Source: Fragum whitleyi
Lineage: Eukaryota > Mollusca > Bivalvia > Cardiida > Cardiidae
DNA: 64,000 bases
Assembly: GCA_948146395.1 (NCBI GenBank)
Contig: OX411545.1
Coordinates: forward strand, 17,790,026-17,854,025
Direction: 5' to 3'
Shown here: positions 32,346-44,360 of the stretch, piece after piece
Layout of the letters: the number at the start of each line of letters is the position of its first letter
How positions within the stretch are numbered: position 1 is the stretch's first letter
The notes under the pieces: generated by a model
The model's input: the letters and a program-made list of their open reading frames with translations, nothing else
The model's database searches: none
Told to the model about the DNA's origin: nothing
Translations under genes and position numbers: made by a program

Positions 32346-33980
32346 GGGGCCTCTTTCAAGAAAAATATCGTACGATTTATCTTATAATTATCGTACGATT
32401 ATATTTAAGACGGTCGTAAACGGCTTTCACAAAAATATCGTTGAAAATCGCAGACTATACGACCTCAAAAGGTTATCGTAAAGTTGATCTTTCACATCTG
32501 CACGTGCTGATCATATAATATAAACTTCCGCGTTAGTGGGTAAATTGTCCGCTTTTTACTATACCAAAAAGTGTAAATCAGCAAACTGACCGTAGAAAAG
32601 CCATTTACTTGTATATTAATGCATATTTAACGAGGTTTCTGAAACTATATTCGCCGAACTACACATTCCTCATCGAGATCTTAATATCTATGTCAAGATA
32701 ATTGCCATAATTGCATAGTTAATTTAATTTACACTGTCGATTCACTTTCCAATGGGAGTACACCGGCTGTCGAGCCGAATATGGAGCAATCGAACATTGG
32801 ACCGCGTGGTAAAATACACTAGTTTTAGCTAATGATCATCTACACCAAGTTTTCGGTGTTTGACTTTATTATCATTTCATTTTATTATCATTGTTGTTTG
32901 TTTGGCTGGTTGTTTTGAATGTATAAGAATTCAATTTGTTAAAAAGGTAAGATGAAAAAAATGGCTCATCCATTTTTCTTATATTTATTTGTTATGTAAT
33001 TCTTTAAATCTGTATAGTTCTGTGCCTATGTGGAAGGTATTGAAACGAACTACAGAAGGTTGGTATTGAAACGATCTTTAGATGGATGTTATATTCCATC
33101 GCTTTCATACAAAATTACCGAGTACTTCGGTTCTAGTACAGTGCTCGTTGTCGTATCCGTGTAACTACAACAGTTATATGTAGCTTAGACATGTTTCATC
33201 TGGCTTAGTATCGCCGTTCATTTATTGCATTTGCTTGATTATTTGCTCAATTTATATTTGACGAAAAGAGAGAGAGAGAAAAAAGATATCTAGTGCAGCG
33301 GTTTTGTTGTTGATGATGTTGTTGTTGTTGTTAATAAGAAATCTCCTTTTTATCAAGAATTGTATGGTTTTGACTATAGGTTGTGGAATTTTCCTTTTAA
33401 TTAATGTAGTGTTTGAAGGATAAAACTCAGGAAAACATATTGCATAATGTGAGAGGTGTTCGTTTAAAAAAAGTAAGTGTTTATATATGTGTAAAAATCT
33501 ATTGATTTGGTATCTCCCACTTTCTGTGTCACTAGGAAGGGTTAAGCAAACATTTTCAGTCATGATCATGAAAGGGTTCCTTCTTACGGTAAATAAACAA
33601 CTTACTACCACTATGTAAACATTCTGCGACAATCGTACGATTATCGCAGAATAAAATCAAACATCGAAATGATGGTGCATCAACTGTTTTCAATATATCT
33701 CGTTCATTACACTATATTGTAAAGGGAAATTTGGCATGTGCATAGCTAAATAATCGTTCTAACATCCTCGAGAGCTAGAAAGGAATCCGAGAAAATTTCA
33801 GGCTCATAGGGACAAAATCGTAAAATTTACGACTGGTCTGAAGGTGTCGTATATTTTATCGTAGATCTCTCGATACGACGCCTTTCTTGAAAGCCAAAAA
33901 GTTTCTTGAAAGCCAATTTTTATCGTACGATTGCTATACGACCAAATTTCAATCGTAGGACCTTTCTTGAAAGAGGCCCC
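32346..33980. mobile_element. 1.6-kb inverted-repeat element, GGGGCCTCTTTCAAGAAA ends
   Basis: ggggcctctttcaagaaa at 32346 pairs with ttcttgaaagaggcccc ending 33980. Inner arms share atcgtacgat motifs. The 126-codon minus ORF inside (33252-33632) covers a gttgttgttg run and has no recognisable domain. Ends of this kind recall Harbinger-like non-autonomous elements, but no target duplication is clear. It lies just upstream of Ly6 exon A. Confidence 0.7.
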
Positions 33981-34101
33981 AGGATGTAAAACCGTTTCGC
34001 GAGTGCTTTGAGATGATACCCCGCTTTGCACGTGCACATACGTGTAAAGCGAGGTATCATTTCGAAAGCGCTTCGCTAACGCTTTCATCCTGAACGCAGG
34101 G
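33981..34101. mobile_element. P5 short hairpin element, abutting the previous element
   Basis: gatgataccccgctttgcac pairs with gtaaagcgaggtatcatttc. Outer ends are aggatgtaaaaccg and catcctgaacgcaggg. It starts at the last base of the neighbouring element, with no gap. Confidence 0.75.
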
Positions 34102-34238
34102 CTGATTGAGGGAATTTATCTTGACGAGACTCGGCTAAAGATAATTTCTATATTTTAGACACAGACATATTTTTTTCTATTTACCATGCAAACGTTTACA
34201 GGGCTTAAAATTTTATTAAACCTTAAAATCGAGACATT

Positions 34239-34306
34239 AAAAAAAGAACAAAATAAAAAAAAACAAACAAAAAAAAAAAATAAAAATAAAAAAAAAAAAA
34301 AAAACA
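34239..34306 (+). repeat. A-rich low-complexity tract
   Basis: Almost pure A with scattered c, t and g. It produces a meaningless F-rich minus-strand ORF. Confidence 0.85.
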
Positions 34307-35440
34307 GGTGGCAACGATGCTGGTCATAAATATTTAAATGGTTTCCAAAAGTTGACTGCCTGATGCCTAATTCGTGACTGAAATAGATCATCATTCAAAT
34401 GTGTACGGATATTAATAGAGAATCAGGAAACACCAAATATACAAAACGACTCGTCTAGAAATAGACCATCGGTCAGATGTGATAAAATGGTTATGAAAAG
34501 TTGAAATTTAATTATACTCAAGCGCAATGAAAATGCACCAACCCAAAAACTTGCACAAACTGTCCTAATTTATAAAATTTTCAATCGGCTCCTTCATTTT
34601 CGTCTTTCAACCGATAAGGGTTCATGTAAACATTGCATGTCTTAACATCAACCATAAGTCGTCGCTGTATTTTTGGTGGTCATTAAAATGTCCATTTGGC
34701 TAGCTCATCTAATAGTACTTTTGGAACAAGTTTTAAATTTCATAGTAAAGTACTGCTTCTTAGAGAATGAAAATACAGCTTTAGATTTCACATTTGTTCT
34801 AAGCAAAAAGCATCAAAGTGATTTCAGCTTACGTTAGGTATGGGGTTAACTAAGAACAGTATGAAATTTTTCATTAAAATCAAAGAATCGTAAATAACCT
34901 TTTGGTACTCGTGTTTTCGAGTGATTTGAACTCCAAAAAACTTGTGTAGGTCCACCAGGGACGCCGGAGGTACAGTGTAGACCTAAAAATTAATGAGCGG
35001 TAACCTATGTACGAATCAACAGTCTAGACTGTGGCAAATGATCACCAAAGTGATAGCCAGCATTTTGTACTGAGTTAGAAGTTATGTTACCAAAAATCGA
35101 ACGACAGAAAGAGGTTGCAAACCTATTTTACAGATAGAAGATTAACGATTTTGAACTTTTTTTCTTAAGTCATAGGTTCAAAAACCTTCGATCGTTTCTG
35201 ACTTACTCTAACATTTTTGTGTAGTAGATGGTCCATTAGGAATTTATTTAGATTAGCAATACTCATGTCTGAAGTTTTGGTACATTTAAAAATTATACGA
35301 GAAAAATGCAGGTGGTGCTTTTTCATTGCTCGTGAGTATATTTTCAATGCACATGATCTCAGCAAGAGAAACTGTTACCTTCAATAAGACCATGTTACAT
35401 GGTCATTTAAGATGACCGTCAACGTCGTGATGACAGGATG
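34307..35440. other. Spacer, no gene seen
   Basis: A search here for the missing Ly6 signal-peptide exon gave no hydrophobic start with a phase-1 donor. Nothing else is recognised. Confidence 0.35.
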
Positions 35441-35898
35441 ATGCCCATTCGGAACATCACTCGGTCATTTACGTAAACTGCAACAGACCTCGGATATATG
35501 TTAGACGGATGGGTATGTAACAAAATCATGCATTTTGTTAAGCGGAAACAGTGTAAGAAAAACTAGCACTGTAGATTTATATCTTGTACAGTAAGTAACG
35601 GCTGAAAAATCTTATTTTTTTGAGAATGACGAATCTTTCTCAAAAATTAAGATTTTTTTCAGTCGTTATTTAAGAATCTAAAGATATTTACATTAGGATT
35701 CGATGGTTTCACGTCAGTGACTTAAATGAGTAGCGTTGGCGACGTCGAATGTTTTCACTAACAGTTTTGAGGGTTTATCCAATTTTAACTGACCGAGTTT
35801 TTCAAAGGTTTTCCCGTATTTTTTTTTTTTAAAAAAAATCCGTCTATGTACATCCGAGGTTGATCATGAAATTGGCCGAGTGGTGTTCCAAATGGATG
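35441..35898 (-). mobile_element. P3 inverted-repeat element, copy 2
   Basis: It is the reverse of the 26226 copy: cattcggaacatcactcggt to ggccgagtggtgttccaaat. The central hairpin ttgagaatgacgaatctttc has one arm slightly changed. A T-run and A-run lie near 35820. Confidence 0.8.
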
Positions 35899-35910
35899 AA
35901 ATGAAATGAG

Positions 35911-36100
35911 CATATGCCTGACATTTTCAACAATTGCACGTGTGCCTGAAGGACTGACAAGACACTGGGTTAAATGAATATTTGTCTTTTCTATTTACGA
36001 AAAGCAGAGTGAAGAGTCTGGTCAAGCAGTGCGGATGCACAGGCTGACCAGAAGCTCTGCTTTGCGTGCATGTTAAATTGTTGGAAATGTCACGCATTGG
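35911..36100. mobile_element. P8 inverted-repeat element
   Basis: gacattttcaacaattgcac pairs with aattgttggaaatgtcacgc. The core hairpin is tctggtcaagcagtgcggat with gcacaggctgaccaga. A second good copy is at 51433. Confidence 0.7.
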
Positions 36101-36481
36101 CTCCCATATATATTGTCAAATAATTGTTTTTCAGGTTAAAGTGTTTACAAAATTAATGATTTATATTGAAGTCGATCAGAAACATTTTAAAGCGCCAAGG
36201 CTCATTTGATGCAAAAACTAATTATTGCATGTGAAATTGAGACGATATATATCATAGAAATATGAGTTACCATGGTGATATCAGCCATAAAATATCATTT
36301 ATTAAAGGTTGCTCTTTGCTATAAACTATAACCTTTATGTAATAACTTAACAATACATTGTAAGTATCATCAGTAGCTTGACATTTAAGATAGTTTCTTT
36401 TATGTTCCTTGTATTACAACAAGCAAATAAACAAATGGCATTGAAACTGTATATCTTAAAATTTTGCAACTGCAGTTGACT
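36101..36481. other. Spacer, no gene seen
   Basis: Nothing recognised. Confidence 0.35.
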
Positions 36482-36921
36482 ACAGTTAAAAACATCGAGG
36501 AATTGACAAGGTGAATGATTTTGGAATGATGTAGGAATGAAATTGAATGAGTGTGTGGAGCGACTATTGGGTGAATTTAATCGGAGGTAATCAAATATTG
36601 CAAATTTTGTTCAGGATGAACAAAATAAGCAATATTGATTACCTCCCTTTAATAAAATATGCATACAAGTTAATTAGATAGCTCCATATTTCTTCAAGAA
36701 CCTATCAGACGCCTACAATTTCAATTAAATAAGTGAAATCCCGATTTGTTTCCTAGCTATTATTAGTTTGAACGAAGTTGTTGTTATATGTCTTTCAGTG
36801 AGTTTGGAGCGTTTTCGATCGATTTGAGTGAGTGTTTGGAATGAATGAATGGAGCGCTGAGTGAATGATTTAGAATGATTTTGATCGGAATGATTGTCTA
36901 TTTCACGATGTTATTAATTGT
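36482..36921 (-). mobile_element. P1 element, full copy, core type A
   Basis: It runs from acagttaaaaacatcgagga to tttcacgatgttattaattg. The core is caaattttgttcaggatgaa with caaaataagc, flanked by cggaggtaat and attacctccc. A P8 scrap (about 36930-37005) separates it from the next P1. Confidence 0.85.
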
Positions 36922-37005
36922 ATGAAGTTTGTCTGAATGAGCATAGTACGGACTCTGGTCGAACTGTGCGGCTGCACGAACTGACATGAGTCTTTATTCT
37001 GCGAA

Positions 37006-37444
37006 CAGTTAAGAACATCGCGAAATTGACTCTCATTCCTATCAAAAATATTCTAAATCGCTTACACAGCACACCATCCATTCATTCCAAACACCCACTC
37101 ATACCATTCAAAAAGCACCAAAATTACCTAAAAAGGTAAAATTAACAATAACTTCCAAATAAAAATAGTTAGGAAAAAAAACACGATTTTACTGACATAA
37201 TGGAAAGTGAAAGCGTCTAATTGATACTCGAAGAAAAATGAAGCTATTTAAAGAACTTGTATGCATAGTTACCTCATGGGAGGTAATAAATTTCGATAAT
37301 TTAGTTCATCCTGGACAAAAAGTAGCGCTATTGGATTACCTCCCTTTAACTTCACTCAAAACTCACTCCTCGCACTCATTCAATATGATTCAAAATAATT
37401 CTAAAACTATTCATCTTGTCAATTACACGATGATGTTAACTGTA
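37006..37444 (+). mobile_element. P1 element, full copy
   Basis: It runs from cagttaagaacatcgcgaaa to attacacgatgatgttaact. The core tttagttcatcctggacaaa is partly decayed. Its orientation is opposite to both neighbours. Confidence 0.82.
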
Positions 37445-37457
37445 CATGCATACAATT

Positions 37458-38920
37458 TATAACATCGTGAAATTGACAAGGTGAATGATTTCGGAATGAA
37501 TTTGAATGAGTGTGAACGGTGAGTTTTGAGTGGAGTTTAAAGGAGGTATTCCAATACCACTAATTTTGTTCAGCATGAATAAAATTAGCGATATTTATTA
37601 CCTCCCCTTAATGAAATAAGTGTACAATATCTATGTATACCTTCCCGTTTCTTCAAAATTCAATCAGACGTTTACAATTTCAATCATGTCAGTGAAATCG
37701 CGATTTTTAAGTTGGAATGCGGAGCAATTCCAACTTAGATTTAACAAAACCGCAAAATGAACACAAGATAATTCCATTTCGGGTTTTCTGATAACACATA
37801 TCACGTGAACAGGATGTGAATACACTTCGGCCTATTTTGTATATCTCAACTTGACATAGATATGCAGTTTATTTCATCAAGAAGTAATAATATTTAACAA
37901 TTACACAACTATCACTTCATGTAAATTATTAACACGCTAATTTATGTTTTAAACGATATTTATTGAAACTTGCGTACGAATTTATTAGTATCACATATTT
38001 GCATTACTATATTAGGAAATCATGTGATAAGTCAAGTCCAATGAAGTCAGCTTTTGACAATAGCACTGGCCAATCACGTGATCTGCTTATTTGGTAATGT
38101 CGCGACCTGTTTTTCGTAGAATTGTGGAAATAGCACAAGCCAATCACGTGATCTGCTTATATGGTAATGTCGCGAGCGGTTTTTCGTAGAATTACGTTGT
38201 AGCTTCTTTTAGAGGTCTAGTTTCTCTTTCTGAACGAACTTTTACACATTTCTACAAAATAGTTTAAATGTTTTTGTATCTAATATCATCAGAAACGCGC
38301 AATATCTGCAGATTATTTATCTGTATTAAAATCCGATCCAGCAAATATTCTCTTTCTAATACTTCTCTTGAACAAAAGCAAAAAAACGGAACGCCATTTC
38401 CAAATCGCGCGATAATTTCTCTGATGGTGGACGCAGCAAGGATCGATGAAGGTGTAGATCCACAAGTTTAAGTGAGCAATCAAAGGTCAATTTTGTCTCA
38501 TGGTAATGATTTCATCTGCGTGTACATTAATTTAAAGTAACTTTTCTTTTATCAGATGCAGGCCTGTATAGCGATCAAGTTCAGGGAATTAAGCGTCTCT
38601 CGTTGTTGGAATACATTGATTAATATACTCCCTTCAAAAGACGAGACGTATTATGTGATCACCTCGGCGGTGGGCGGGAAGCGTCAACTTCGTTAGTGGC
38701 TTGATGTCACCGTCTCTTGAAAGCATTCCAACTTATCAGTACTTTCAGTACTTTGATTTCTGTTTGTATTCATTTTGAATGAAGGTTTTGATTATTTAAT
38801 GTTTAGTAATTATGGAGCGTTTTTAGTGAGTGTTTGGAATGAATGAATGGAGCGCTGAGTGAGCGATTTAAAATGCTTTTGATTGGGATGAATGTCAATT
38901 TCACGAGGTTAGTAACTGTA
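37458..38920 (-). mobile_element. P1 element split by a 1,024-bp insertion
   Basis: The left part is 37458-37709 (core type A at about 37560-37593). The right part is 38736-38920 and ends aatttcacgaggttagtaac. The break is filled by the TA-flanked element 37710-38733, which must be younger than this P1 copy. Confidence 0.82.
37710..38733. mobile_element. TA-flanked element nested in P1
   Basis: The ends AGTTGGAATGC and GCATTCCAACT are exact inverses, with TA outside each (37708-37709 and 38734-38735). The left end folds on itself as well (gttggaatgcggagcaattc with caac). A 73-bp unit containing ccaatcacgtgatctgctta is repeated at about 38058-38202. A 67-codon ORF at 38268 has no known domain. 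It is probably a non-autonomous TA-targeting element. Confidence 0.8.
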
Positions 38921-39362
38921 CATAAAATAAGGAGGTGTCATAGCAGATGATTTAAGAGGTTACGGTTCTAAAAAAGAAAGGAAATTATAATTTCAGCCCT
39001 GGACTGTTACTTTCAAATGCAAAATGGTCTTAAAAAAAGAACTGCCTAAACCAAGCTGTCCCATACATAACGTGCTAGGAACTAAAGTTGACTTTAAGAG
39101 AAAAAAGCATGTCTAAACTTTCATTTTTGTATAGTTTTTTTTAATTTTTGTATTTATTTTTTTTCTGAAACAATCTGCTCTTTAGCTCAAATAAGTAAAA
39201 CGACAGAAAGATCTGAAAGACCAGCCAAGAGCAGACAGACAAATTGCCCCATTGATTCGATCTAATATCGGTAATTGTGGAAATATGTTCTAGGATCCAA
39301 TAAGTTGGAGAATTGACGCCTTTTAATGTGAGCAGACGTTGTTTTGGTGACAGTCTGCAGAA
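38921..39362. other. Spacer, no gene seen
   Basis: T-rich near 39130. Nothing recognised. Confidence 0.35.
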
Positions 39363-39703
39363 CAATCAAAGTATATATCTATTAGGCGTCCATTTTTATC
39401 AAGCGACCGTTTTCAAAATCCTCTTCTTTAAATAAAAATATCTGAAAAAGTAAGTACTTTTTGATAAAAAAATATTGAAAATGAATCATATGTTGTTAAA
39501 ACTCACCAGAATCGTCTCAAGGAGACGTTTCTATTGACCTTTAACAACATAGGATAATTGATAAATTCGAAATAATGTGCATATTTTACCAAACACTATG
39601 TTTTCTATTTGTAAACAAAACGTGTTTTAATCGGCCATTGTACATTAACGGCTGCCTCTTTGGTGGTCCCGTAAGCGGTCGCTTAAAACAAGTTGTACTG
39701 TTG
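39363..39703. mobile_element. P6 inverted-repeat element, copy 2
   Basis: tcaagcgaccgttttcaaaa pairs with ggtggtcccgtaagcggtcg and cttaaaacaagtt. The internal hairpin gaatcgtctcaaggagacgt is close to copy 1. Confidence 0.65.
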
Positions 39704-40229
39704 TATGTATTCAACCTAAGCGATGTCAAGAAGAAGATAATCAACAACAACATCAACATAAACAACAACAAGAACATTATACAAAAACATCAATTTAAAT
39801 ACGTATCGACTGCGCATTGTTTATATACTTAGTATAATCTTGCACTGAAGACTCGAAACACAATTTGTTAAAATCGACGTTAAGCAACATACGCAACTTT
39901 ATGGCCAAATCATTTTTTCTCTGGAACCTGTTAGTTATTGATTTACCAGAAACGTCATTGCAATTAAGCAGGCCCGTTGTTCACATGCCATTGACACCCC
40001 GTAATTTGGAAGAAGAAATCTATAAATAATGAATTCATCAGACCGCCCTGGGATGGAAAGCTTTCAATGATATATGAATATAGGAAAAACTAATTAATTA
40101 AGGCCTTTGTCCTTTTTCGGGCCATACGAGCGCGTTTCTGTAATAGTCACATGATCACCCAAGATGCTTTTTAGCAGATATCATTGTGTAAGGTTATCTA
40201 CCATTTCCGTCGAGTCAGGGTTTACCCCG
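39704..40229. other. Spacer with AAC-rich microsatellite
   Basis: An aacaacaacatcaacataaa-type run occurs at about 39740-39780. Otherwise nothing is recognised. Confidence 0.45.
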
Positions 40230-40636
40230 TACAATTAACAAAATTGTGTAATTGACAAGATGAATGATTTTAGAATGATTTAGGAATGAAATTGATTGAG
40301 TGTGTGGAGCGAGTTTTGAGTGAAATAAATGGAAAGTAATCCAATATCGCAAACTTTGTTCGGTATGAACAAAATTAGCGATATTGATACCCCCCTTTAA
40401 TGAAATATGCATAAAAGTTCTATAGATAGCTTCCTATTTTTCAAGAACCTATTGACCATTACAATTTGAATGATGTTAGTGAAATCGCGATTTTTCTCTT
40501 TCTAAATATATTTTGGGTGACCTTGTTGATTCTATATTTTTCAATGGGTTTGAGAATGAATGAATGGAGCGCTGAGTGAGTGATTTAGAATGATTTTGAT
40601 TGAGATGAATGTCAATTTCGCGATCTAACTAACTGC
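40230..40636 (-). mobile_element. P1 element, full copy, core type A
   Basis: It runs from acaattaacaaaattgtgta to caatttcgcgatctaactaa. The core is aactttgttcggtatgaaca with aaattagcg. Confidence 0.82.
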
Positions 40637-40913
40637 ATTTAAAAGCTTACGCCATACAAACAGAAACCGAAAGAAAAATAAGTGTGTGGCAAGTTATGTA
40701 AATAATTTAATTTCAGTAGTGGTCACCAAGATTCGTGTATTTGTGATTAGCTGAAATAGTGGTTTCATTATTCAATGAAAACACTTTTCTTCACACAGCT
40801 TTTTTGTAAGGTTCCGCGGAAAGTAGTTCCAAAACAATCGAAGTATTTGAGAGTATTTTTTTTCATTTTTGCTTCAAGAAATAAAAATTATAGGATATGA
40901 TTATCCTTTTTGA

Positions 40914-41044
40914 TCATTTCATGGAGACATGAAACTAAAAACATAATTACACTCGTATATGTATCCGCTTCCGCTTTACAGTGTGAGAAGGTTTTTGTAA
41001 TTTTATGCCTCCATGAAATCAACAAGTAATTCCTTCATCTCTTG
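40914..41044. mobile_element. P7 inverted-repeat element, copy 2
   Basis: atttcatggagacatgaaac with taaaaac pairs with gtttttgtaattttatgcct with ccatgaaat. The end is cttcatctcttgtat. Confidence 0.6.
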
Positions 41045-41398
41045 TATAAAAGGTAAATGATAAACTGTAAAAAATAAATTGTTCAGGCTGACTTGGAACG
41101 AAGTCAAGATGCTGTCTTTCTCTTTTGGTTGAAATTAGAAATGACATTTGTATGATCCATTTTCGTTTTCTAAAATGTAAAACGCCAACTTATGTAATGT
41201 CTATCGACAATAAAGATCTGGATTTAACCAAAAAATATTTTCAATAAATGTTTCATTCATTTATTTCAGCCTGCATGACCTGAAACCCAATAAGTGAATA
41301 ACAACAATAACTGACACTACATCTAAGTACTGCAAGAGTTCATAAAAGTACTTATGGTATTCGAATACTTCAATTTTCGTATTCTAAAATGTGACCCA
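41045..41398. other. Spacer, possible LINE-tail scrap
   Basis: cgacaataaagatctggatt at 41208 looks like a retrotransposon 3' end, but it is too short to be sure. Nothing else is seen. Confidence 0.3.
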
Positions 41399-41651
41399 TC
41401 ACACGAAAAGGATGATCTGGGATCTCCGTTAAATTGATGCTTGAAAAAAGGATTGAGATAAGCATAGGTCAATTGGAAAGCGTTTTTCGGAAATAATTAC
41501 GTTGGAGGGAAAAATAATCATTTTAGATTAAGATATTTTTATTATTTGGAAAAATCTTACTCCTGGTCAGTCTGCGCAGATCGCACAGTCTGACCAAGGT
41601 CGACTCTTTTTGCACTTGCAACATCGTTCTTTTTCGAGTGACAGGTCACAT
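41399..41651. mobile_element. P2 inverted-repeat element
   Basis: atgtgacccatcacacgaaa pairs with tttttcgagtgacaggtcac. The hairpin is ggtcagtctgcgcagatcgc with acagtctgacc. Confidence 0.8.
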
Positions 41652-41699
41652 AATTGAAAAAAAAAAATAGGAACCGACGGAAGCCTATCGGAGTTCTTG

Positions 41700-41866
41700 T
41701 TTCAAAATAAGCTGAAAGGAGATGGCACAATGACAATTCTAGATTCCAAACATGTACTAAAAAACGAATAGTGTCTATCTAAGTAAGCCTGCGCAGCCTG
41801 CGCATTCTGACTTTGTCGACACTTTCGCACAACAAAGGTGTTTCGTTTCTGCCTGATGGGTCACAA
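41700..41866. mobile_element. P2 partial element
   Basis: The core gtaagcctgcgcagcctgcg and one end (gcctgatgggtcaca) are kept; the left end is lost. A second end-like tgatgagtcact lies at about 41897. Confidence 0.65.
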
Positions 41867-42077
41867 ATTTATCTTCAGGTCGCCTCCTTATCGCGTGATG
41901 AGTCACTTAGCCCGCAATTTATAGTAGCTTTCGAAGATCATGAAAATTCTAATTTCGACGTGATATAAATGAAAGAAGTCAATGTTACACGAATAAAATG
42001 CTGATGTTGCACTGGTTTGAGAAACAACTGGAAAACATTTAGGTAGGTGCACAAGGCACCGCTATATAAACGCAATA

Positions 42078-42266
42078 ATGTTGAAAACGGCGTTAACCCC
42101 AAAACAACAAATACAACGGCTTGCATCTCTATTCAAACGAAAAGGTCGCAAACTTTATACACAAGAAATAGAAATAATGGCATTAGAATCATTGACGACA
42201 AGCGGATATTATACGGCGAACAGAACAGCGAAATGCGACGCCGTAACCGCTGCTGTTTCCCGCTAG
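42078..42266 (+). CDS. Uncharacterised 62-codon ORF
   Basis: It starts at ATG 42078 and ends at a TAG; gctatataaacg lies just upstream. The product is polar and basic (FKRKGRKLYTQEIEIMALES, then TTSGYYTANRTAKCDAVTAA) and its base composition is richer in G and C than the surroundings. It matches no family I recognise. It could be a small gene, one exon, or the stub of a retroelement protein. It was kept because the composition stands out, not because function is known. Confidence 0.25.
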   Translation: MLKTALTPKQQIQRLASLFKRKGRKLYTQEIEIMALESLTTSGYYTANRTAKCDAVTAAVSR

Positions 42267-42713
42267 TCTAGGATTGATATATTTCTCGCATGACTTTCTA
42301 CAATTAAGTATACATTTTCTCTATTTCGTGCACTTTTCTCCCCTAAAAAATGTATTCTATTCAGTACAACTCGAGTTCAAAGAGAGAATCTTTTTAAAGG
42401 TTGTCACTGCATGGCGTCAGATCTATTTGTAAAATGTCGAACAGGTAATAAAAATATAATTTCTTTAATCGGTGATTTATCGAGGAATAACGATAGATAC
42501 CATTATGATTTTGATAAAATCTTTGCCAAATAGTCCAAGTATCAAAATACCCCGATAACATTCAATTCACCCTATTTGACGTCACCAAATCATATCCAAA
42601 AAGTGACGTCACAATGAACGTAGCAATCATATTCTAAATGACCCCCTTCAAATGTTCACATTTTGTCCCCTTTATGCATTAAAGAAATAGAATAATCGTT
42701 TGTTTTTCAAGTA
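42267..42713. other. Spacer, no gene seen
   Basis: Contains tgacgtca-type sites near 42578 and 42604. Nothing else recognised. Confidence 0.35.
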
Positions 42714-42828
42714 AGATCGATTGATATTTCATTTCGTGAATAAAAACAAAAAAATATCTTCACTCGTGGCTCCTCCACTCGTGAAAATATTGCTTTAATT
42801 GTTCACTCAGTGAAATATAAATCGATCT
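42714..42828. mobile_element. Short palindromic element
   Basis: agatcgattgatatttcatt pairs with gaaatataaatcgatct. An inner hairpin is atatcttcactcgtggctcc with tccactcgtgaaaatat. It is a nested double stem with no second copy seen. Confidence 0.65.
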
Positions 42829-42879
42829 GACCATGAAACAATCGATTACCATCTACTTTTTGTGTAGATTTAGGAGACT

Positions 42880-44360
42880 TTAATGAGAAACTTTAATGGT
42901 AAATCGGCAAGTTGCCTTTGACCATTTACAATACAAATTAAAATAGATTATGGTCAAGACAGTACATAATACAAATAACATACATGCATGTATATATTAT
43001 TACAAGGCATTTCAAACAGAAAGTAATTGGATATACATTTTCTTAAGAAGCAGCATCAGGATTTATAATATCATTTCTTTTTTTGAATGCATGGTCGATA
43101 AAAGCAGACACTCTTTTGATAGTTAGAAGATTTTCCGACATCATTAATGAATTAAATTTTGCTATGCTAGGCCAGCTTGCACTGATCTCATACTTTCGTC
43201 TGAGATCAGAATAAGCCGGGCAGCATAACATAAAATGGTATTCTGATTCGCACATATTTTGGGAACAGCATTTACATACTCTTTCATGTCTCTCAATTCT
43301 TTCATATCTGCCTGTTTCTATATTAAGACTATGTGAGCTTAATCGAAGTCTAGACATTTCACATCGCTGTTTATCATTTTTTAATACTTCTAGATATTTT
43401 TCAAATTTGAAATCAGTTTTAAATAATCTGTAATAGTCTAATTTTGGTTGTTGCGAAATTTTGTCAAACCACGTTTGTACATATTGATCTTTAATTCTTT
43501 GAGTCAGAACTGGTTTGTAATTTGTGTAAATGTCAAAATTTGTATAAATATCACCAAAACCAAGTTGATCTAGGATGCGCTTTATTGATGAACAATAGGA
43601 ATTTTGTAGATAATTATTTCGATTCTGCAATAGGTTGAATTGTTGAAGGTATACATCGTGCATCATTGAAGTCTCATTTTGTTTTATTTTCAACCAGTAA
43701 CTTAATGATCTAATTTTACTTAAAACTGAAAAAGGAAATCTACCGAGTTCGCCTAACACTGCTGCGCTTGATGTTTGTGGCTTCACGCCTAAAACATACT
43801 TACAAAATCTTAAATTAAGTTTATCTACTTCTTGATAGTCATAAACACCCCAAATTTCGGACGCGTAAAGTATAATTGGCGCTACAAGAGAGTCAAATAA
43901 AGATAGTTTGGTTTTGATGTCTAAATGGATGCGGCTAAAAATAGATAATAGATGGTTATAGGCTTTCAGTGCTTGATCATTGAACGCTTTAACTGCATAT
44001 CTTAAAGAACCAGTATAGTGGAATTTAACTCCTAAATAACAAAAATCTTCTACGACTTCTAAATGTTCATCGCCAATTTGCCAAGAAAATCATTCCGACT
44101 TTTTCGTTTCTCAAAAATACAGATTTTTGTCTTGTTCGTGTTGATCTTAAGACCCCATTTTAACGAGTAAGATTGGATTGCATCTAATTGGTTTTGAAGA
44201 CTGACCGGATCTGTTGTAAAAAGGGCTATGTCATCAGCGAAGAGGAGTAGAAACACGTTAAGAAGTCTTAAGTCAGACTCTTTTAAATTACTCACGTCAA
44301 GAATACTTTTGACGTCATTTATGAACAAAATGAATAATAAAGGTGATAGCGGCAATTTAA
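42880..44360 (-). pseudogene. Non-LTR retrotransposon, 5'-truncated and frameshifted
   Basis: The RT region enters at about 44355 with PLSPLLFILFIND and LFADDIALFTTD, the palm motifs carrying the catalytic Asp pair. It then shifts frame near 44088-44095 and continues as FCYLGVKFHYTGS, LFDSLVAPIILYASEIWG and a C-terminal tail to the stop at 43043. The tail has CKCC...ESEYHFMLCCP, a CCHC-like knuckle usual at LINE C-termini. The homology starts abruptly at 44360, so the endonuclease and RT fingers are missing. The 3' UTR probably extends to about 42880. It is a dead-on-arrival copy, and clearly different in sequence from the element at 62422. Confidence 0.88.

Noticed and set aside
33252..33632. 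126-codon minus ORF
   Set aside because: It runs through a gttgttgttg tract inside an inverted-repeat element, with no domain.
34835..34900. Minus-strand start near 34880 (MKNFILFLV-like) as the Ly6 signal-peptide exon
   Set aside because: The following donor gives phase 0, while exon A needs phase 1, and the hydrophobic stretch is short.
42061..42067. TATA box for the 42078 ORF
   Set aside because: It lies too close to the ATG to act as its promoter; TATA-like words are common in this AT-rich DNA.
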